Source of the DNA: Streptomyces sp. NBC_00234
Lineage (GTDB): Bacteria; Actinomycetota; Actinomycetes; Streptomycetales; Streptomycetaceae
Direction: 5' to 3'
NCBI RefSeq assembly: GCF_036195325.1
Contig: NZ_CP108101.1
Span: 992,001-1,056,000, forward strand
Length of the DNA: 64,000 bases
The notes beneath the pieces were generated by a model. The model made no database searches, was not told the origin of the DNA, and saw nothing but the letters and a program-made list of their open reading frames with translations. Positions 1 to 9,203 of this stretch are shown here, in pieces (within the stretch, counting starts at the first letter, position 1; every line of letters begins with the position of its first letter). The position numbers and the translations under genes were made by a program.

Positions 1-141
1 GAGGGCGGGACGGCATCGGACGCTCCGGCCGAGGACGCCGGGCAGCAGGACGGCGTCGCCACCGAGGACGAGCAGGGCAAGGACCACAAGGACCGCCCGA
101 AGGACAAGGACCGCAGGGAAGAGGACCAGAACGACGACTGA
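1..141 (+). CDS. C-terminal tail of an unknown protein (5' end outside window)
   Basis: The frame is open from the first base and ends at TGA 139-141, giving 46 residues. The tail is low-complexity and highly charged, rich in Asp, Glu, Lys, Arg and Gln, and ends in EEDQNDD. Such tails are common at the C-terminus of Streptomyces surface or nucleic-acid-associated proteins, but no domain is visible and no function can be given. The gene starts upstream of the window. Confidence 0.6.
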   Translation, partial: EGGTASDAPAEDAGQQDGVATEDEQGKDHKDRPKDKDRREEDQNDD

Positions 142-318
142 GGCCCGGCACGGTCCGGTGGGTTGGTTCGCCACAACCGATGACCCGGGCATGCGCGTCA
201 TACAGGGCATACCGTCGGTCCGCGGTGAATGCTGGTCGGGCGTACGCCGTGTCCGGCCGGCCCGTCCGGCTCCTCCCGCCGCGTGCGCCGATGCCGATGC
301 CGACGAACGGGGAATTCG

Positions 319-834
319 ATGCGTGTCCGTCCTGCCCTCGCCGCCTCATCCGCGGCCGTCCTCGCCCTGCTGGCCACGTCCGGCGCTCCCGCCGCCGCCG
401 CCCCAGGCCCCGCCGTCTGCGCGGAGAGTGCGCTCAGGGTGACCGCCACCGCCTCGCCCGACGTCACGGACGTGGTGCGGATCAGCGTCACCAACAAGGG
501 CGCACGGCCGTGTGTCGTCGACCGGATTCCCACCGTGACCTTCGGGGACCTGGACGGTGCGGCGCTGCCGGTGCCGGACACCACGAGCGCGGCGTACCGG
601 CTGGGCGGGGGGCGCTCCGCGTACGCGGCCGTACGCACGCTGGACCCCGCATCGACGGAGCTGCGCCTCGTGGACGGCATGACCGTCGCCGGGCATCCCG
701 CGCACTACGGGCGGACGTTCGACGCCGCCGCCCTCGGGATGCCGGACGGGATCCGGGTCCGGGAACCCGTCACCACGTGGTGGCACTCCACGCAGGACCG
801 GGCCGACGCGGTGCTCGCCGAGCACACCCGCTGA
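319..834 (+). CDS. Secreted DUF4232-type protein
   Basis: A 171-aa protein starting at ATG 319. A typical signal peptide covers roughly residues 1-30, with a basic start (MRVRP), an Ala/Leu core and an Ala-rich cleavage region. The mature part begins with a Cys (AVCAESALRV) and has the pattern of a short beta-rich actinobacterial domain: VRISVTNKG, then PCVVDRIPTVTF. This matches the DUF4232 family, whose members are small exported or lipid-anchored proteins of unknown role. An upstream in-frame GTG at 229 is possible, but the signal peptide fits the ATG. The gene sits alone between the partial upstream gene and the phosphoesterase. The family call is by motif only. Confidence 0.7.
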   Translation: MRVRPALAASSAAVLALLATSGAPAAAAPGPAVCAESALRVTATASPDVTDVVRISVTNKGARPCVVDRIPTVTFGDLDGAALPVPDTTSAAYRLGGGRSAYAAVRTLDPASTELRLVDGMTVAGHPAHYGRTFDAAALGMPDGIRVREPVTTWWHSTQDRADAVLAEHTR

Positions 835-939
835 TACGGAGTCCGGCCGGTGGCCCCGCCGCCCACCGGCCCACCGCCGTGCGGTCCACCGCCCCGGGCC
901 GCACAGTGGAAGAAGGAGCTGTGGGCGGGAGGACCTGGC

Positions 940-1551
940 GTGAACACCGACGACGCACGGCGGACCGGTACAGGTCCGGAGCAGCACGGGAACGACGCCG
1001 CGACGGGTGACGCGCCCCGGTTCGTGGTGCAGATCCACGACGCCCGCCGCATGCACTTCGACTTCCGGCTGGAGGTCGACGGCGTACTGAAGTCCTGGGC
1101 GGTGCCCCGGGGCCCCTCGGACAATCCGCGCGACAAGCGGCTGGCCGTTCCGACGCAGGACCATCCGCTGGAGTACCGCGAGTTCGAGGGCGTCATTCCG
1201 CAGGACGAGCAAGGGGGCGGCACGGTCATCGTCTGGGACCAGGGCACCTACCGGCCGCTCAGCCACGACGAGCAGGGCACGCCCGTCTCGTTCGAAGAGG
1301 CCCTGGAGCTCGGTCACGCGACGTTCTGGCTGGACGGTGCCAAACTCCGCGGCGAATTCGCCCTCACCCGCTTCCGGGTGGGCGACGAGGCGCCGGGCGG
1401 GGGCCAGGTCGCCTGGCTGCTGATCAAGGCGAACGACAACCGGGCCGTGCACGACAGGCCCGGCACCCCCAACCCGTACCACGCAAGGTCGGCCCGCACC
1501 GGGCGCACACTGCACCAGGTCGAGGCCGCGGAGCGCGAGCACAGCGGCTGA
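940..1551 (+). CDS. Stand-alone LigD-type 3'-phosphoesterase domain protein
   Basis: A 203-aa protein. GTG 940 is chosen because GGAGG lies about 7 nt upstream; the in-frame start at 850 lacks this. The family signature is clear: HDARRMHFDFRLEVDG supplies the His-His-Asp-Arg cluster that binds the metal and phosphate in the PE domain of DNA ligase D. It is followed by LKSWAVPRGPS, then DHPLEY and FEGVIP, then GGGTVIVWDQG. In LigD this domain trims 3'-phosphates and ribonucleotides during NHEJ. Here there is no ligase or polymerase domain and no Ku gene nearby, so it is a free-standing PE enzyme, a form known in bacteria and archaea. The role in end repair is inferred from the family. Confidence 0.88.
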   Translation: MNTDDARRTGTGPEQHGNDAATGDAPRFVVQIHDARRMHFDFRLEVDGVLKSWAVPRGPSDNPRDKRLAVPTQDHPLEYREFEGVIPQDEQGGGTVIVWDQGTYRPLSHDEQGTPVSFEEALELGHATFWLDGAKLRGEFALTRFRVGDEAPGGGQVAWLLIKANDNRAVHDRPGTPNPYHARSARTGRTLHQVEAAEREHSG

Positions 1552-1602
1552 GGCGCGGGACGGCAACGGGCGGCCGAGGTGTCCAACCGTGCGGCCGGGC
1601 CG

Positions 1603-4600
1603 CTATCCGTCCTCGGTGGAACGGATGTCCGCGAGCGCGTCGAGATAGAGATCCCGTTTGTCGGGGCGGGCCCGGCCGGCCGCGTGCCGGAGTGCGGGTA
1701 CCGCCGCGGCGCCCATCCGGCGGAGCCCCTCGGCCGCTGCCCTGCGTACGACGGGCCGGGGATGGTCCAGCAGGACCGTCAGTGCGGGGACGGCCGGTTC
1801 CCAGCCGGCGTGGGTCAGGGTCCGGATCGCCAGGCGCAGGATGTCCGGCTGGGGGTCGTCGAGCAGGATCGCCGTGTGGTGCAGATGGGTGTGCCTCTCC
1901 AGCATCCGGCGCGAGGTCCGGTGGGCGTGGAGGCGGACCCCCGGCCTGGGGTGGGTCAGCAGGTCCTCGATCAGCTCCCGCAGTGCGGGGTCGTGGTCCG
2001 GGGCCGGGCCGCTGTGCTCCTCGGCCAGGCGGGTGAGGGCCCGGCGTACCCGTGCCGGATCGCCGGTGCGGGCCAGTTCCAGCAGGTCCTCCCGCGTGGG
2101 GCGGCTCCCCGTACCGGCCAAGCCGTCGCGGTGACGGTCCAGCGGTGTTCGCGGCGCGGCGATGTCCTCCCGTGCGGCATCCTCGCCCCGCAGCGGTCCG
2201 TCGACGAGGCGGAGTCCGTCCGCCAGGTCGTCCCGTCCTTCGGTACGGAGCCGTCGGCAGACCCGCGTCAGTGCGGACGTACGCAGCAGCGCAGGGCCGG
2301 ACAGGAGGTCCAGATAGCCCCATGCCCCGTCGGCGAGGTGGCCGTCGAGGCTCTGTGCCAGCACGTCGGCGGGGGCGTTGCGCAGCGCACGCCCCGCGTC
2401 CGCCCGGAGGGCTGCGGGGCCGTGTTCCCACCACTCCAGGAGCAGCGGAATCAGCGGGACCAGGGGCCAGGAGCCGAGACGCAGCGCGACGTGCACGACC
2501 CGTTCCCTCACGATCCCCTCGCTCCGCAACTCCGTGTCGCCGAGGGCGGTCAGGGTCCGGGCCATCGCCTCGTCGACGCGTACGGTCACGCGGCCCCGGA
2601 GGAAGGCCCGGAGCACGGCCAGGGACGCCTCGGGCTCGGGCCAGGTCAGCAGCTCCCGCGCGGCGGCGTTCCGGCGGTCCGGGGCGTCGGCCTCCAGCAT
2701 CGTCAGCAGACGGGCGCGCAGGGCGGTCGAGCGCGGCTGGTCGAGGTCGTCGTACCGCACGGACCTGGGGTCTTCGGACCGGGCGGAGGCCGTCTCCGCC
2801 ATCGTCCACGGGGGCACGTCGAGGGGCTGAAGGTCCGTCATCCAGTCCAGGAGAGCGGCCCGGACACCTGCGTCGGCACCGGGAAAGACGTCGACGAGGG
2901 CGCTCAGGCGAACCCTTGAGTCCGGAGTGCTCCCGGAGTCGCGGCGGCGGAACTCCTCCAGGGTCTGCCGCGTACGCAGGGCCGTGTCCAGCGCCGTACG
3001 CCAGGCCGCGGCGTCGGACAGGGAGCGCTCGTGGACCGGTGTGCCTGTCCCGGCGCCCCGCTCGACGGCCTCGGGCGGCCCCACCGTGAACGCCTCGCGC
3101 AGCACGGCGGTCTCGGCCCGCCACGGATCCGCGCCGAGCCGGGCTGCCGCGAGCGCGTGGTCGAGGTCACCGCGGAGCAGCACCGCACCGCAGCCCCGGA
3201 GCAGGGTGAGCGTGGCCGTGCTTCCCGCGAGGGCGGGCGGCTGTGCACGTACGGCGTCGGCGAGGGCCGGTCGGGTCGCGGCCGGGAGCCGGGGCGCGAC
3301 GGCCACGAGTACGCCGAGGAGCTGGTGCCCGTACGAGAGCCCGCCGGTGTCCCTGCCGTCGCCCGCCGTCCGTCCGAGCTCGTCGGTCAGGAGCCGGGCG
3401 GACCGGGCGAAGGCGGTCAGTTCCGCGTCGGCCCAGGGTGCGGGGCACAGCCGCAGCGCGAAGCGCAGAACGCGGTGCCGGCCCGCCGCGTCCGGCGTGG
3501 CAACGGCCAGCCGCAGCCACTGCGCCAGCGTCGGCCGCAGGTCCCGCATCCGACCGGGGGACGGCGGAACGGGGCGTACGGCGAGGCGCAGGGCGACCGG
3601 ATCGCTCCACTCCCCGGCAAGGAGCGAACTGACGTCGGCGTCCGGGGATTCCCGGGGCCCGGGCCCCGGAGCCGTGGGTGCGGTGACGCCGTGCCCGGCC
3701 ATCGCCTCCGCGAGGTCCCCGGCCGTCCCGGAGCCGAGGGTGACCCGGCCGGCGGCAAGCAGGGTGAGCAGGGCGGGTACGGCCGGGGATTCCTGCTCGT
3801 CCAGCGCCAGGACGGAGCGTGCCGACAGCATGCCGTCGAGTGCCTCCAGCAGGAGGGCGCGGGTTCTCTCGTCGTCGGCTCCTTCGGCTGCCGCGAGGAC
3901 GGTCGCCGCGAACGCCCCGCCGAGGACAGCGCGCAACGCCTCGACGAGGGAGGCCCGCAGACCCGGATTGTCGTGGCGGCCCAGGACGGAGAGGAGCTTC
4001 GGTACGGCGGCGGGGGCGCCGGCCCGTGCCAGGGCCGAGGCCGCGGTCTTCCTGACGTTCATGGTGGGGTGATCGAGGCAGGCGGCGATCGGCAGGCAGG
4101 CCCAGCGGGCGCGCGCGTGTCCGAGGGCGAGGAGCGCCTGGCGTACGGTCTGGACGTCCTGCGCCCGGGTCAGAGCGATCAGGGTCGCCGACAGTGCCTG
4201 CGCGTCGTGCCCCTCGGCGTCCCTGGCGAGCAGCGCGATCACCTGCTTGCGTACGTGCCGGTCGCGGTGGCGCAGGAACCGGTGCACGCGGGGACGGGTG
4301 TGCGCGGAGGGTGCCTGGAGCAACAGCTTGAGCAGGATGGCCTGTTCCCCGGCGGACAGCCCCGGCCGCTCCAGCAGATCGAGCGCCAGGGAGGCGACGA
4401 GCGCGTGGCCCGCCTCGCGCGCGTCCGCCGTGCCGAGCAGGCAGACCGGCCGGATTCGCTGCCGCGCGCGGAGCCGACCGCCGAGGGCGTGCACCGCGTC
4501 GACGATCTCCTGGGGCACGGACGGCTCGCCGACGGCTCGGCCGTCGTCCGTCGGCGGGTCGTCGGCCAGTGCTTCCCACGAGGCCGCGAGTCCGCCCACG

Positions 4601-6291
4601 ACGCGCAGCAGCAGATCGGCGACGGCGGGCAGAGCGCCCGCGCTCCCGCGCGCTGCCAGCCCGCACAGGGCCACCACCGGGTCGTCGGGGTCCGGGCGGG
4701 AGCCGAGGAGGGCGAGTTCCTGCTCGTCGGGGCCGCCGAGATCGGCGGCGATGCGGGCCGGCACCTCGGCGGGATCGAGGCGGCCGAGGATGTCGCGCCG
4801 CCGTCGTGGATCCGCGTTCAGGTGCCACAGCAGCTCAAGCGCCCGGTTCCGCACGGAACGGAACGGCGGTGCGATCGCTCCGGCGGCCGTCGTCAGCCCC
4901 AGTCCTTCGGCGAGCGCCGCCACCGTACGCTGCCCCCCTATGGCCTCCAGTGTGTCGAGGGCTGCCCCGGGGACGACGGGCAGCAGCGCCAGCACGGCTT
5001 CCTCGGCGTCCGTATGACGCAGTGCGCGGATCGCGTCGAGGAACGGCCCGGGTTCGGGCGCCGACGGGAGTACGCGGGTGAGGGCCGCCCCGATCGGGAG
5101 CTCCCCGGTGCCCTGCCCGGCGAGGGCGACGAGCAGGGCGAGCCGGCGCGGCCAGCCCGGATCGTCGGCGGGCGCGTCCACCAGTTCGCGGAACAGCTCC
5201 TCACGGCAGGTGAACAGCACGGTCGCGAAGGCATGGGCCGGGATCGAGTGGTCGGCCAGCGCCAGGCCGACGAGAGCGCGGACGTGCCGGACGCCGGGGA
5301 AGTGGCCGCGCCGGTGGAGGCCGCGCAGACAGGCCGTCACGGGACCGCCGAGAAGCAGCGGATCCTCCGCGGCGATCGCCGTCAGGTCATCGATGTCCCC
5401 GCGTTCCGCAAGACCGCCCAGGAGCTCCATACCCCGCCGGCGCAGGCCCGGCGGATGTTCCGGATCCTCGGTCACCTGCCGGAGCACGGAGGCGTGCCCG
5501 TGGTGGGCCGCGGCGTCGAGCGCGGCGGCGGCCACCTCGGGGCTCGTGGTTTCCCGGCCGGTGGTGAGGAACGCGGCGAGACGTACCGCAGGCAGTGGCT
5601 CCGTGGCGGCCCACGGCTCGGTGAGTGCGGCCAGCGCCGCGGTGACCACGGCAGCACTGTCCGCGTCGAGCAACCGCGTCAGGTGCGCGCGCACCTGCGC
5701 GGGAGCCAGAAGTCCGGCGTACAGACCCTGCCGGGCCAGCCGCAGGGACTCGGCCTGCAGAACGGAGTCGCCACTGCCCACCAGTTCGGCCACGAGGTCC
5801 GCAGGACGGTGCGCGTGCGCGACGTCCGCTTCCCGTACGGCCTGGTAGAGCGGCTCCCCCGGGATCTCGTCCCGGATCACTGCCGGTCCGTTGAGCAACT
5901 CGGCCCGCAGCCAGGCGATCCGGACCCGTGCGGGCAGCGCGGCGGCACGCCACTCGGGCCGGCGGCGCCCCCGCAGATGAGGGCCGAGCCGCTCGTGGAG
6001 CTCCGCCAGGACGAGCCATTCCTCCGGTGACTCGGCCGCCCCCCGGCCGGGACCGGGATCGGGGAGCAGCGTGGCGAGTTGGGCCAGGTCCGCCCCGCGC
6101 GTGCACCGGTCCGGCGCGACGCGTTCGGCGAGCATCGTCAGTCCCAGATACCGCACGCGCCGGTCGCGGTGCCGGACGACGCGTCCCAGAACGGCCGTCG
6201 GGCAGGTCCGGGGGTCGAGGTGGCGGGCCAGCCATCCGACGTCGGCCTGCCGGATCGCCTGATGGAGCTGTTCGTCTGCGGGCGTCGTCAC
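1603..6291 (-). CDS. Giant HEAT-repeat protein (1562 aa)
   Basis: An alpha-helical repeat protein almost throughout. HEAT-type helical pairs recur, for example HFLRHRDRHVRKQVIALLAR-like and LDHPTMNVRKTAASALARAG-like segments in the middle, and LLDHPRPVVRRAAAEGLRRM near the C-terminus. There is no signal peptide, membrane helix or recognisable catalytic domain, so it is likely a cytoplasmic scaffold that binds a protein or nucleic acid partner. The GTG start overlaps the stop of the merR gene by 4 nt (GTGA, 6288-6291), which implies translational coupling. It is therefore the last gene of the oxidoreductase-MerR-HEAT cluster. It faces the phosphoesterase gene tail to tail with a 51-bp gap. Partner and function are unknown. 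Confidence 0.8.
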   Translation of the reverse strand: MTTPADEQLHQAIRQADVGWLARHLDPRTCPTAVLGRVVRHRDRRVRYLGLTMLAERVAPDRCTRGADLAQLATLLPDPGPGRGAAESPEEWLVLAELHERLGPHLRGRRRPEWRAAALPARVRIAWLRAELLNGPAVIRDEIPGEPLYQAVREADVAHAHRPADLVAELVGSGDSVLQAESLRLARQGLYAGLLAPAQVRAHLTRLLDADSAAVVTAALAALTEPWAATEPLPAVRLAAFLTTGRETTSPEVAAAALDAAAHHGHASVLRQVTEDPEHPPGLRRRGMELLGGLAERGDIDDLTAIAAEDPLLLGGPVTACLRGLHRRGHFPGVRHVRALVGLALADHSIPAHAFATVLFTCREELFRELVDAPADDPGWPRRLALLVALAGQGTGELPIGAALTRVLPSAPEPGPFLDAIRALRHTDAEEAVLALLPVVPGAALDTLEAIGGQRTVAALAEGLGLTTAAGAIAPPFRSVRNRALELLWHLNADPRRRRDILGRLDPAEVPARIAADLGGPDEQELALLGSRPDPDDPVVALCGLAARGSAGALPAVADLLLRVVGGLAASWEALADDPPTDDGRAVGEPSVPQEIVDAVHALGGRLRARQRIRPVCLLGTADAREAGHALVASLALDLLERPGLSAGEQAILLKLLLQAPSAHTRPRVHRFLRHRDRHVRKQVIALLARDAEGHDAQALSATLIALTRAQDVQTVRQALLALGHARARWACLPIAACLDHPTMNVRKTAASALARAGAPAAVPKLLSVLGRHDNPGLRASLVEALRAVLGGAFAATVLAAAEGADDERTRALLLEALDGMLSARSVLALDEQESPAVPALLTLLAAGRVTLGSGTAGDLAEAMAGHGVTAPTAPGPGPRESPDADVSSLLAGEWSDPVALRLAVRPVPPSPGRMRDLRPTLAQWLRLAVATPDAAGRHRVLRFALRLCPAPWADAELTAFARSARLLTDELGRTAGDGRDTGGLSYGHQLLGVLVAVAPRLPAATRPALADAVRAQPPALAGSTATLTLLRGCGAVLLRGDLDHALAAARLGADPWRAETAVLREAFTVGPPEAVERGAGTGTPVHERSLSDAAAWRTALDTALRTRQTLEEFRRRDSGSTPDSRVRLSALVDVFPGADAGVRAALLDWMTDLQPLDVPPWTMAETASARSEDPRSVRYDDLDQPRSTALRARLLTMLEADAPDRRNAAARELLTWPEPEASLAVLRAFLRGRVTVRVDEAMARTLTALGDTELRSEGIVRERVVHVALRLGSWPLVPLIPLLLEWWEHGPAALRADAGRALRNAPADVLAQSLDGHLADGAWGYLDLLSGPALLRTSALTRVCRRLRTEGRDDLADGLRLVDGPLRGEDAAREDIAAPRTPLDRHRDGLAGTGSRPTREDLLELARTGDPARVRRALTRLAEEHSGPAPDHDPALRELIEDLLTHPRPGVRLHAHRTSRRMLERHTHLHHTAILLDDPQPDILRLAIRTLTHAGWEPAVPALTVLLDHPRPVVRRAAAEGLRRMGAAAVPALRHAAGRARPDKRDLYLDALADIRSTEDG

Positions 6292-6803
6292 ACCCGGATA
6301 CTAGGCAGGCCGCCCGCGGCCCCTCCATCGAGTTGATGCCCCCTGGCGTCAGGGGACCGCGGCTCCTTGTGCACGGCCCTGGCCGCGAGTTGCTCGCGCA
6401 GCCGGGTCAGTCGGGCGATCTCCGCGTCGAGTACGGCGAGGCGGCGCTCCACGACTCCGGCGCCACCCCTGTCCGCACCACACCCGTCCGCCCCGCGCAC
6501 ATCTGGCCCGCCCACATCTGGCCCGCCCACGTCAGCCCCGCCCACGTCCCCGAACGTTCCGCAGCGCCGCTGGGGGTCCTCCAGCAGCAGGTCCAGCCGG
6601 TCCGCGCAGCTGTGTACGTCCTCGACGGTGAGGCCCTGCGACAGCAGCACGCGGATGACCCGGATCCGGGCGACGTCGCGCGGGCCGTACTGGCGCTGCC
6701 CCGTGGCGCTGCGTGACGGCGGGGGCAGCAGCCCCCGTTCCTCGTAGAACCTGAGCGCCCGCGGCGTGGTCCCCGCCGCTGCCGCCGCGTCCCCGATCCG
6801 CAT
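6288..6803 (-). CDS. MerR-family transcriptional regulator
   Basis: A 171-aa regulator. The N-terminus is a canonical MerR winged HTH: MRIGDAAAAAGTTPRALRFY, then EERGLLPPPSRS and QRQYGPRDVARIRVIRVL. The C-terminal helix (EIARLTRLREQLAAR) fits the usual antiparallel dimerisation coiled coil. Between them, roughly residues 85-115, is an odd low-complexity Gly/Asp stretch (GADVG, GPDVG units) made by a 15-bp tandem repeat. Only one or two Cys are present and not in a metal-site pattern, so the ligand is probably organic. It lies 38 bp after the oxidoreductase and overlaps the HEAT gene by 4 nt. Members of this kind often control the neighbouring oxidoreductase, but no palindromic MerR box was clearly seen. 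Confidence 0.88.
   Translation of the reverse strand: MRIGDAAAAAGTTPRALRFYEERGLLPPPSRSATGQRQYGPRDVARIRVIRVLLSQGLTVEDVHSCADRLDLLLEDPQRRCGTFGDVGGADVGGPDVGGPDVRGADGCGADRGGAGVVERRLAVLDAEIARLTRLREQLAARAVHKEPRSPDARGHQLDGGAAGGLPSIRV
6494..6553. repeat. 15-bp tandem repeat, four units, inside merR
   Basis: Four in-frame 15-bp units run back to back. The first two differ at one base (CGCGCACATCTGGCC, CGCCCACATCTGGCC) and the next two are diverged (CGCCCACGTCAGCCC, CGCCCACGTCCCCGA). On the minus strand they encode five-residue Gly-x-Asp-Val repeats between the MerR DNA-binding domain and the dimerisation helix. Being a multiple of three, copy-number change would keep the frame. Confidence 0.85.
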
Positions 6804-6841
6804 CCGCCACCCCCACTGCTCCCGATGCTTCTACGACACGA

Positions 6842-7876
6842 CTACAACTCCACGACCACGGCGCCGAGATGCTGTCCGACCATCACCTCGTGCAACGCCT
6901 GCGCGGCACGGTCCATGCCCGCGATGCGCACATGGGGGAAGGTGATCTCCCCGGACCGCAGCAGCGGCCCGAACCGCCGGTTCCACTCCGCGTGGGCTTC
7001 CGGGTGGTCGAGTCCGCTGATCCCGCGCAGCGTGATCCGCTTCACGACGAGCTGGAACGAGTCGATCTCGACGGGGGCCGTGGTGCCGCTCCCCCGCTCC
7101 GACAGCTGCCCGGACAGCGCTCCGACCAGCGCGAACCGCGCACCTGGACGCGCCACCCCGATGGCCGCGCGCAGCTGTTCGCCGCCCACCATGTCAATGA
7201 GGACGTCGATGCCGTCGGGCGCCGCCTCGGCCAGCCGGGCGGCCGTCGATCGGGCGTCATCCCTCAGCACGACGGCGTCGTATCCGAGATCACTCGTCAT
7301 ACGTTCCGCCTTCGCGGGCGAACCGGTGCTTCCGATCACCCGGCCCGCGCCCAGCAGACGGGCGATCTGTCCCGCCATGGATCCGACCGCACCGGCGCCT
7401 CCCGAGACGAACACCGTCTCACCGGGCCGGAGTTCGGCGCCCCGGGTGAGCGCCGCGTAGGCCAGCGGCCCCTGGGAGAGGTGAGCGACCGGGTCCGGCA
7501 GCGTGTCGTCGAGCCGGGTGTATCCGCCGGCCGGCACCACGGCGAACTCACGCCAGCCGAGCCAGTGCGAGACCAGCTCACCGACCTGCGGTCCGTCCGC
7601 CCCGCCGGCCTCCACGACCTCGCCGACGGCCGCCCCGAACAGCGTGTCCCCGGGCAGCAGCCCGGGGAAGGGTGCCCCTTCCACTCCGCCGCCGATCACC
7701 GTACGCAGGGCGGGGAACACCTGGAAGTACCGGTTGCGCACGAGCACGTCGCCCTCGCCCGGCCGCGGCACGGGCTTCCGGACGAGGCGGAAGTGCTCGG
7801 GGCGCGGGAGCCCTCCGGGCACGGCGGCGAGCTGGACCTCCCGGGAGGTCCGGGGCAGCGGAAGGACGGCGGTCAT
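6842..7876 (-). CDS. NADP-dependent MDR-family oxidoreductase (zinc-free)
   Basis: A 344-aa medium-chain dehydrogenase/reductase. The Rossmann motif GGAGAVGSMAGQIARLLGAG (A-G-A-V-G pattern) lies near residue 165. The N-terminal GroES-like domain has none of the Cys/His residues that bind catalytic zinc. This and the lead (REVQLAAVPGGLPRPEHF) match the leukotriene B4 dehydrogenase/prostaglandin reductase group, which reduces alpha,beta-unsaturated carbonyls with NADPH. It is the first gene of a leftward cluster with merR (38 bp) and the HEAT gene. A role in quinone or enone detoxification under MerR control is inference. Its start faces the end of the MFS gene, 85 bp away. Confidence 0.88.
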   Translation of the reverse strand: MTAVLPLPRTSREVQLAAVPGGLPRPEHFRLVRKPVPRPGEGDVLVRNRYFQVFPALRTVIGGGVEGAPFPGLLPGDTLFGAAVGEVVEAGGADGPQVGELVSHWLGWREFAVVPAGGYTRLDDTLPDPVAHLSQGPLAYAALTRGAELRPGETVFVSGGAGAVGSMAGQIARLLGAGRVIGSTGSPAKAERMTSDLGYDAVVLRDDARSTAARLAEAAPDGIDVLIDMVGGEQLRAAIGVARPGARFALVGALSGQLSERGSGTTAPVEIDSFQLVVKRITLRGISGLDHPEAHAEWNRRFGPLLRSGEITFPHVRIAGMDRAAQALHEVMVGQHLGAVVVEL

Positions 7877-7961
7877 GGGTGAACTCCTCGTCTACAGGCT
7901 CCCGTTCGGCCGGGCCGGCCGGCGAGCACGCAGACGCTAAACCCTCACCCGCACGTCAAGG

Positions 7962-9203
7962 TCAACCCCTGACGGGAAGGGCGACGGCCTGCTCCGCCAC
8001 TCTTCGCCCGGCCCGGCGGACCGCGGGGCCCATCGCGCAGGACGCGGCGAGGAGGAGAGCGCCGAGCAGGAGCCAGCCCGGCACCCCCCAGGTCACCAGC
8101 AGGGTGGTCAGCAGCAGGGGGCCCAGGGTGCGGGCGGCCGTCACACTCGTACCGAAGAAGCCCTGGTACTCGCCGATGCGGTCGGCGGGTGCCAGATCGA
8201 AGCTGATCTGCCAGGAGCCCGCGGACTGGAGCATCTCCGCGAGCACGAGCAGCAGCGAGGCACCGACGAGGACCGCTGCCGCCGCCCAGGGCGGCACGCC
8301 CGCGGCCGACAGGGCGAACACCCCGCACGCGGCGCACATGACGAGGCCCGAACGCCGCACGGCCCGTACGGCCGAGGGCAGTCCGGTGACACCCCGGGCG
8401 GCGCGCACCTGGAAGAGCGTCACGGCGAGGGTGTTGAGGACGAACAGTGCCGACACGAGCCAGTCCGGCGCCTGTGTCCGCTCGGTGATCCACAGCGGAA
8501 TGCCCAGGCTGAGCAGGGGCATGCGCAGCAGCAGGACCGCGTTGAGGAGCGTGATCACGGCATAGGGGCGGTCGCGCAGCACCGCAGGTCCCCGGGTCCC
8601 GGCCGACGGCAGGGGCGGCGGGGCGGGCAGGCGCAGCAGGACCAGTGCGCAGATCACGAAGCTGACGGCGTCCAGCGCGAAGACGGCGAGATAGGCGGAC
8701 CGGGTGCCGTGGTGCAGTGCGAGACCGCCGAGCGCGGCACCGACAGCCAGTCCCGCGTTGAGGGTCGACTGCAGATGGGCGAGTACGCCGGTCCGCTCCT
8801 CCTTCGTCACGAGTCCGGCCAGCAGGGCCTGGCGCGCGGCGGCGAGTCCGGACTGCGTGATCGCGTACAGCGTCGCAGCGGCCAGGAACAGGACGAAGGA
8901 CCGGATCAGCAGGAACGAGGCCACGGCCGCCGCCGTACCGAGTGCGAGCACGACGGCCGTTCCGCGCGGGCCCCGCCGGTCGGCGAGCCGTCCGAGCGGC
9001 ACACCGACGAGCGAGCCGAGCGCCCAGGCGATCGTCAGCCCGAGGCCGACCCTGGACGGGGCCAGACCGATGACGTACGTGAAGTAGAGCGCCGAAGTGA
9101 CGTAGTAGGCGCCGTCTCCCACGGAGTTGCTGAGCTGGGCGACGGCCAGGATCCGGGGCGGTCCTGCGGTCGGCAGAAGCCGGTGCGTTGTCATCACGGA
9201 CAT
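7962..9203 (-). CDS. MFS transporter
   Basis: A 413-aa integral membrane protein with about 10-12 hydrophobic segments. The loop between helices 2 and 3 has the MFS motif A form (GVPLGRLADRRGPR). The start is ambiguous: ATG 9203 and ATG 9194 (MSVM/MTTH) are both without a good Shine-Dalgarno, so the mRNA may be leaderless; longer in-frame upstream sequence is not protein-like. The sequence resembles drug or metabolite exporters, but the substrate cannot be read. No regulator overlaps it; the 487-bp region upstream separates it from a divergent VOC gene. Confidence 0.87.
   Translation of the reverse strand: MSVMTTHRLLPTAGPPRILAVAQLSNSVGDGAYYVTSALYFTYVIGLAPSRVGLGLTIAWALGSLVGVPLGRLADRRGPRGTAVVLALGTAAAVASFLLIRSFVLFLAAATLYAITQSGLAAARQALLAGLVTKEERTGVLAHLQSTLNAGLAVGAALGGLALHHGTRSAYLAVFALDAVSFVICALVLLRLPAPPPLPSAGTRGPAVLRDRPYAVITLLNAVLLLRMPLLSLGIPLWITERTQAPDWLVSALFVLNTLAVTLFQVRAARGVTGLPSAVRAVRRSGLVMCAACGVFALSAAGVPPWAAAAVLVGASLLLVLAEMLQSAGSWQISFDLAPADRIGEYQGFFGTSVTAARTLGPLLLTTLLVTWGVPGWLLLGALLLAASCAMGPAVRRAGRRVAEQAVALPVRG

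Noticed and set aside
180-1010. Long frames overlapping the first genes on both strands
   Set aside because: Arg/Pro/Ala-rich translations typical of GC-driven shadow frames; the DUF4232 and phosphoesterase genes explain the region.
3031-6030. 999-aa frame opposite the HEAT gene
   Set aside because: Composition is Gly/Arg/Gln-biased without domain pattern, while the minus strand gives a clear HEAT repeat protein.
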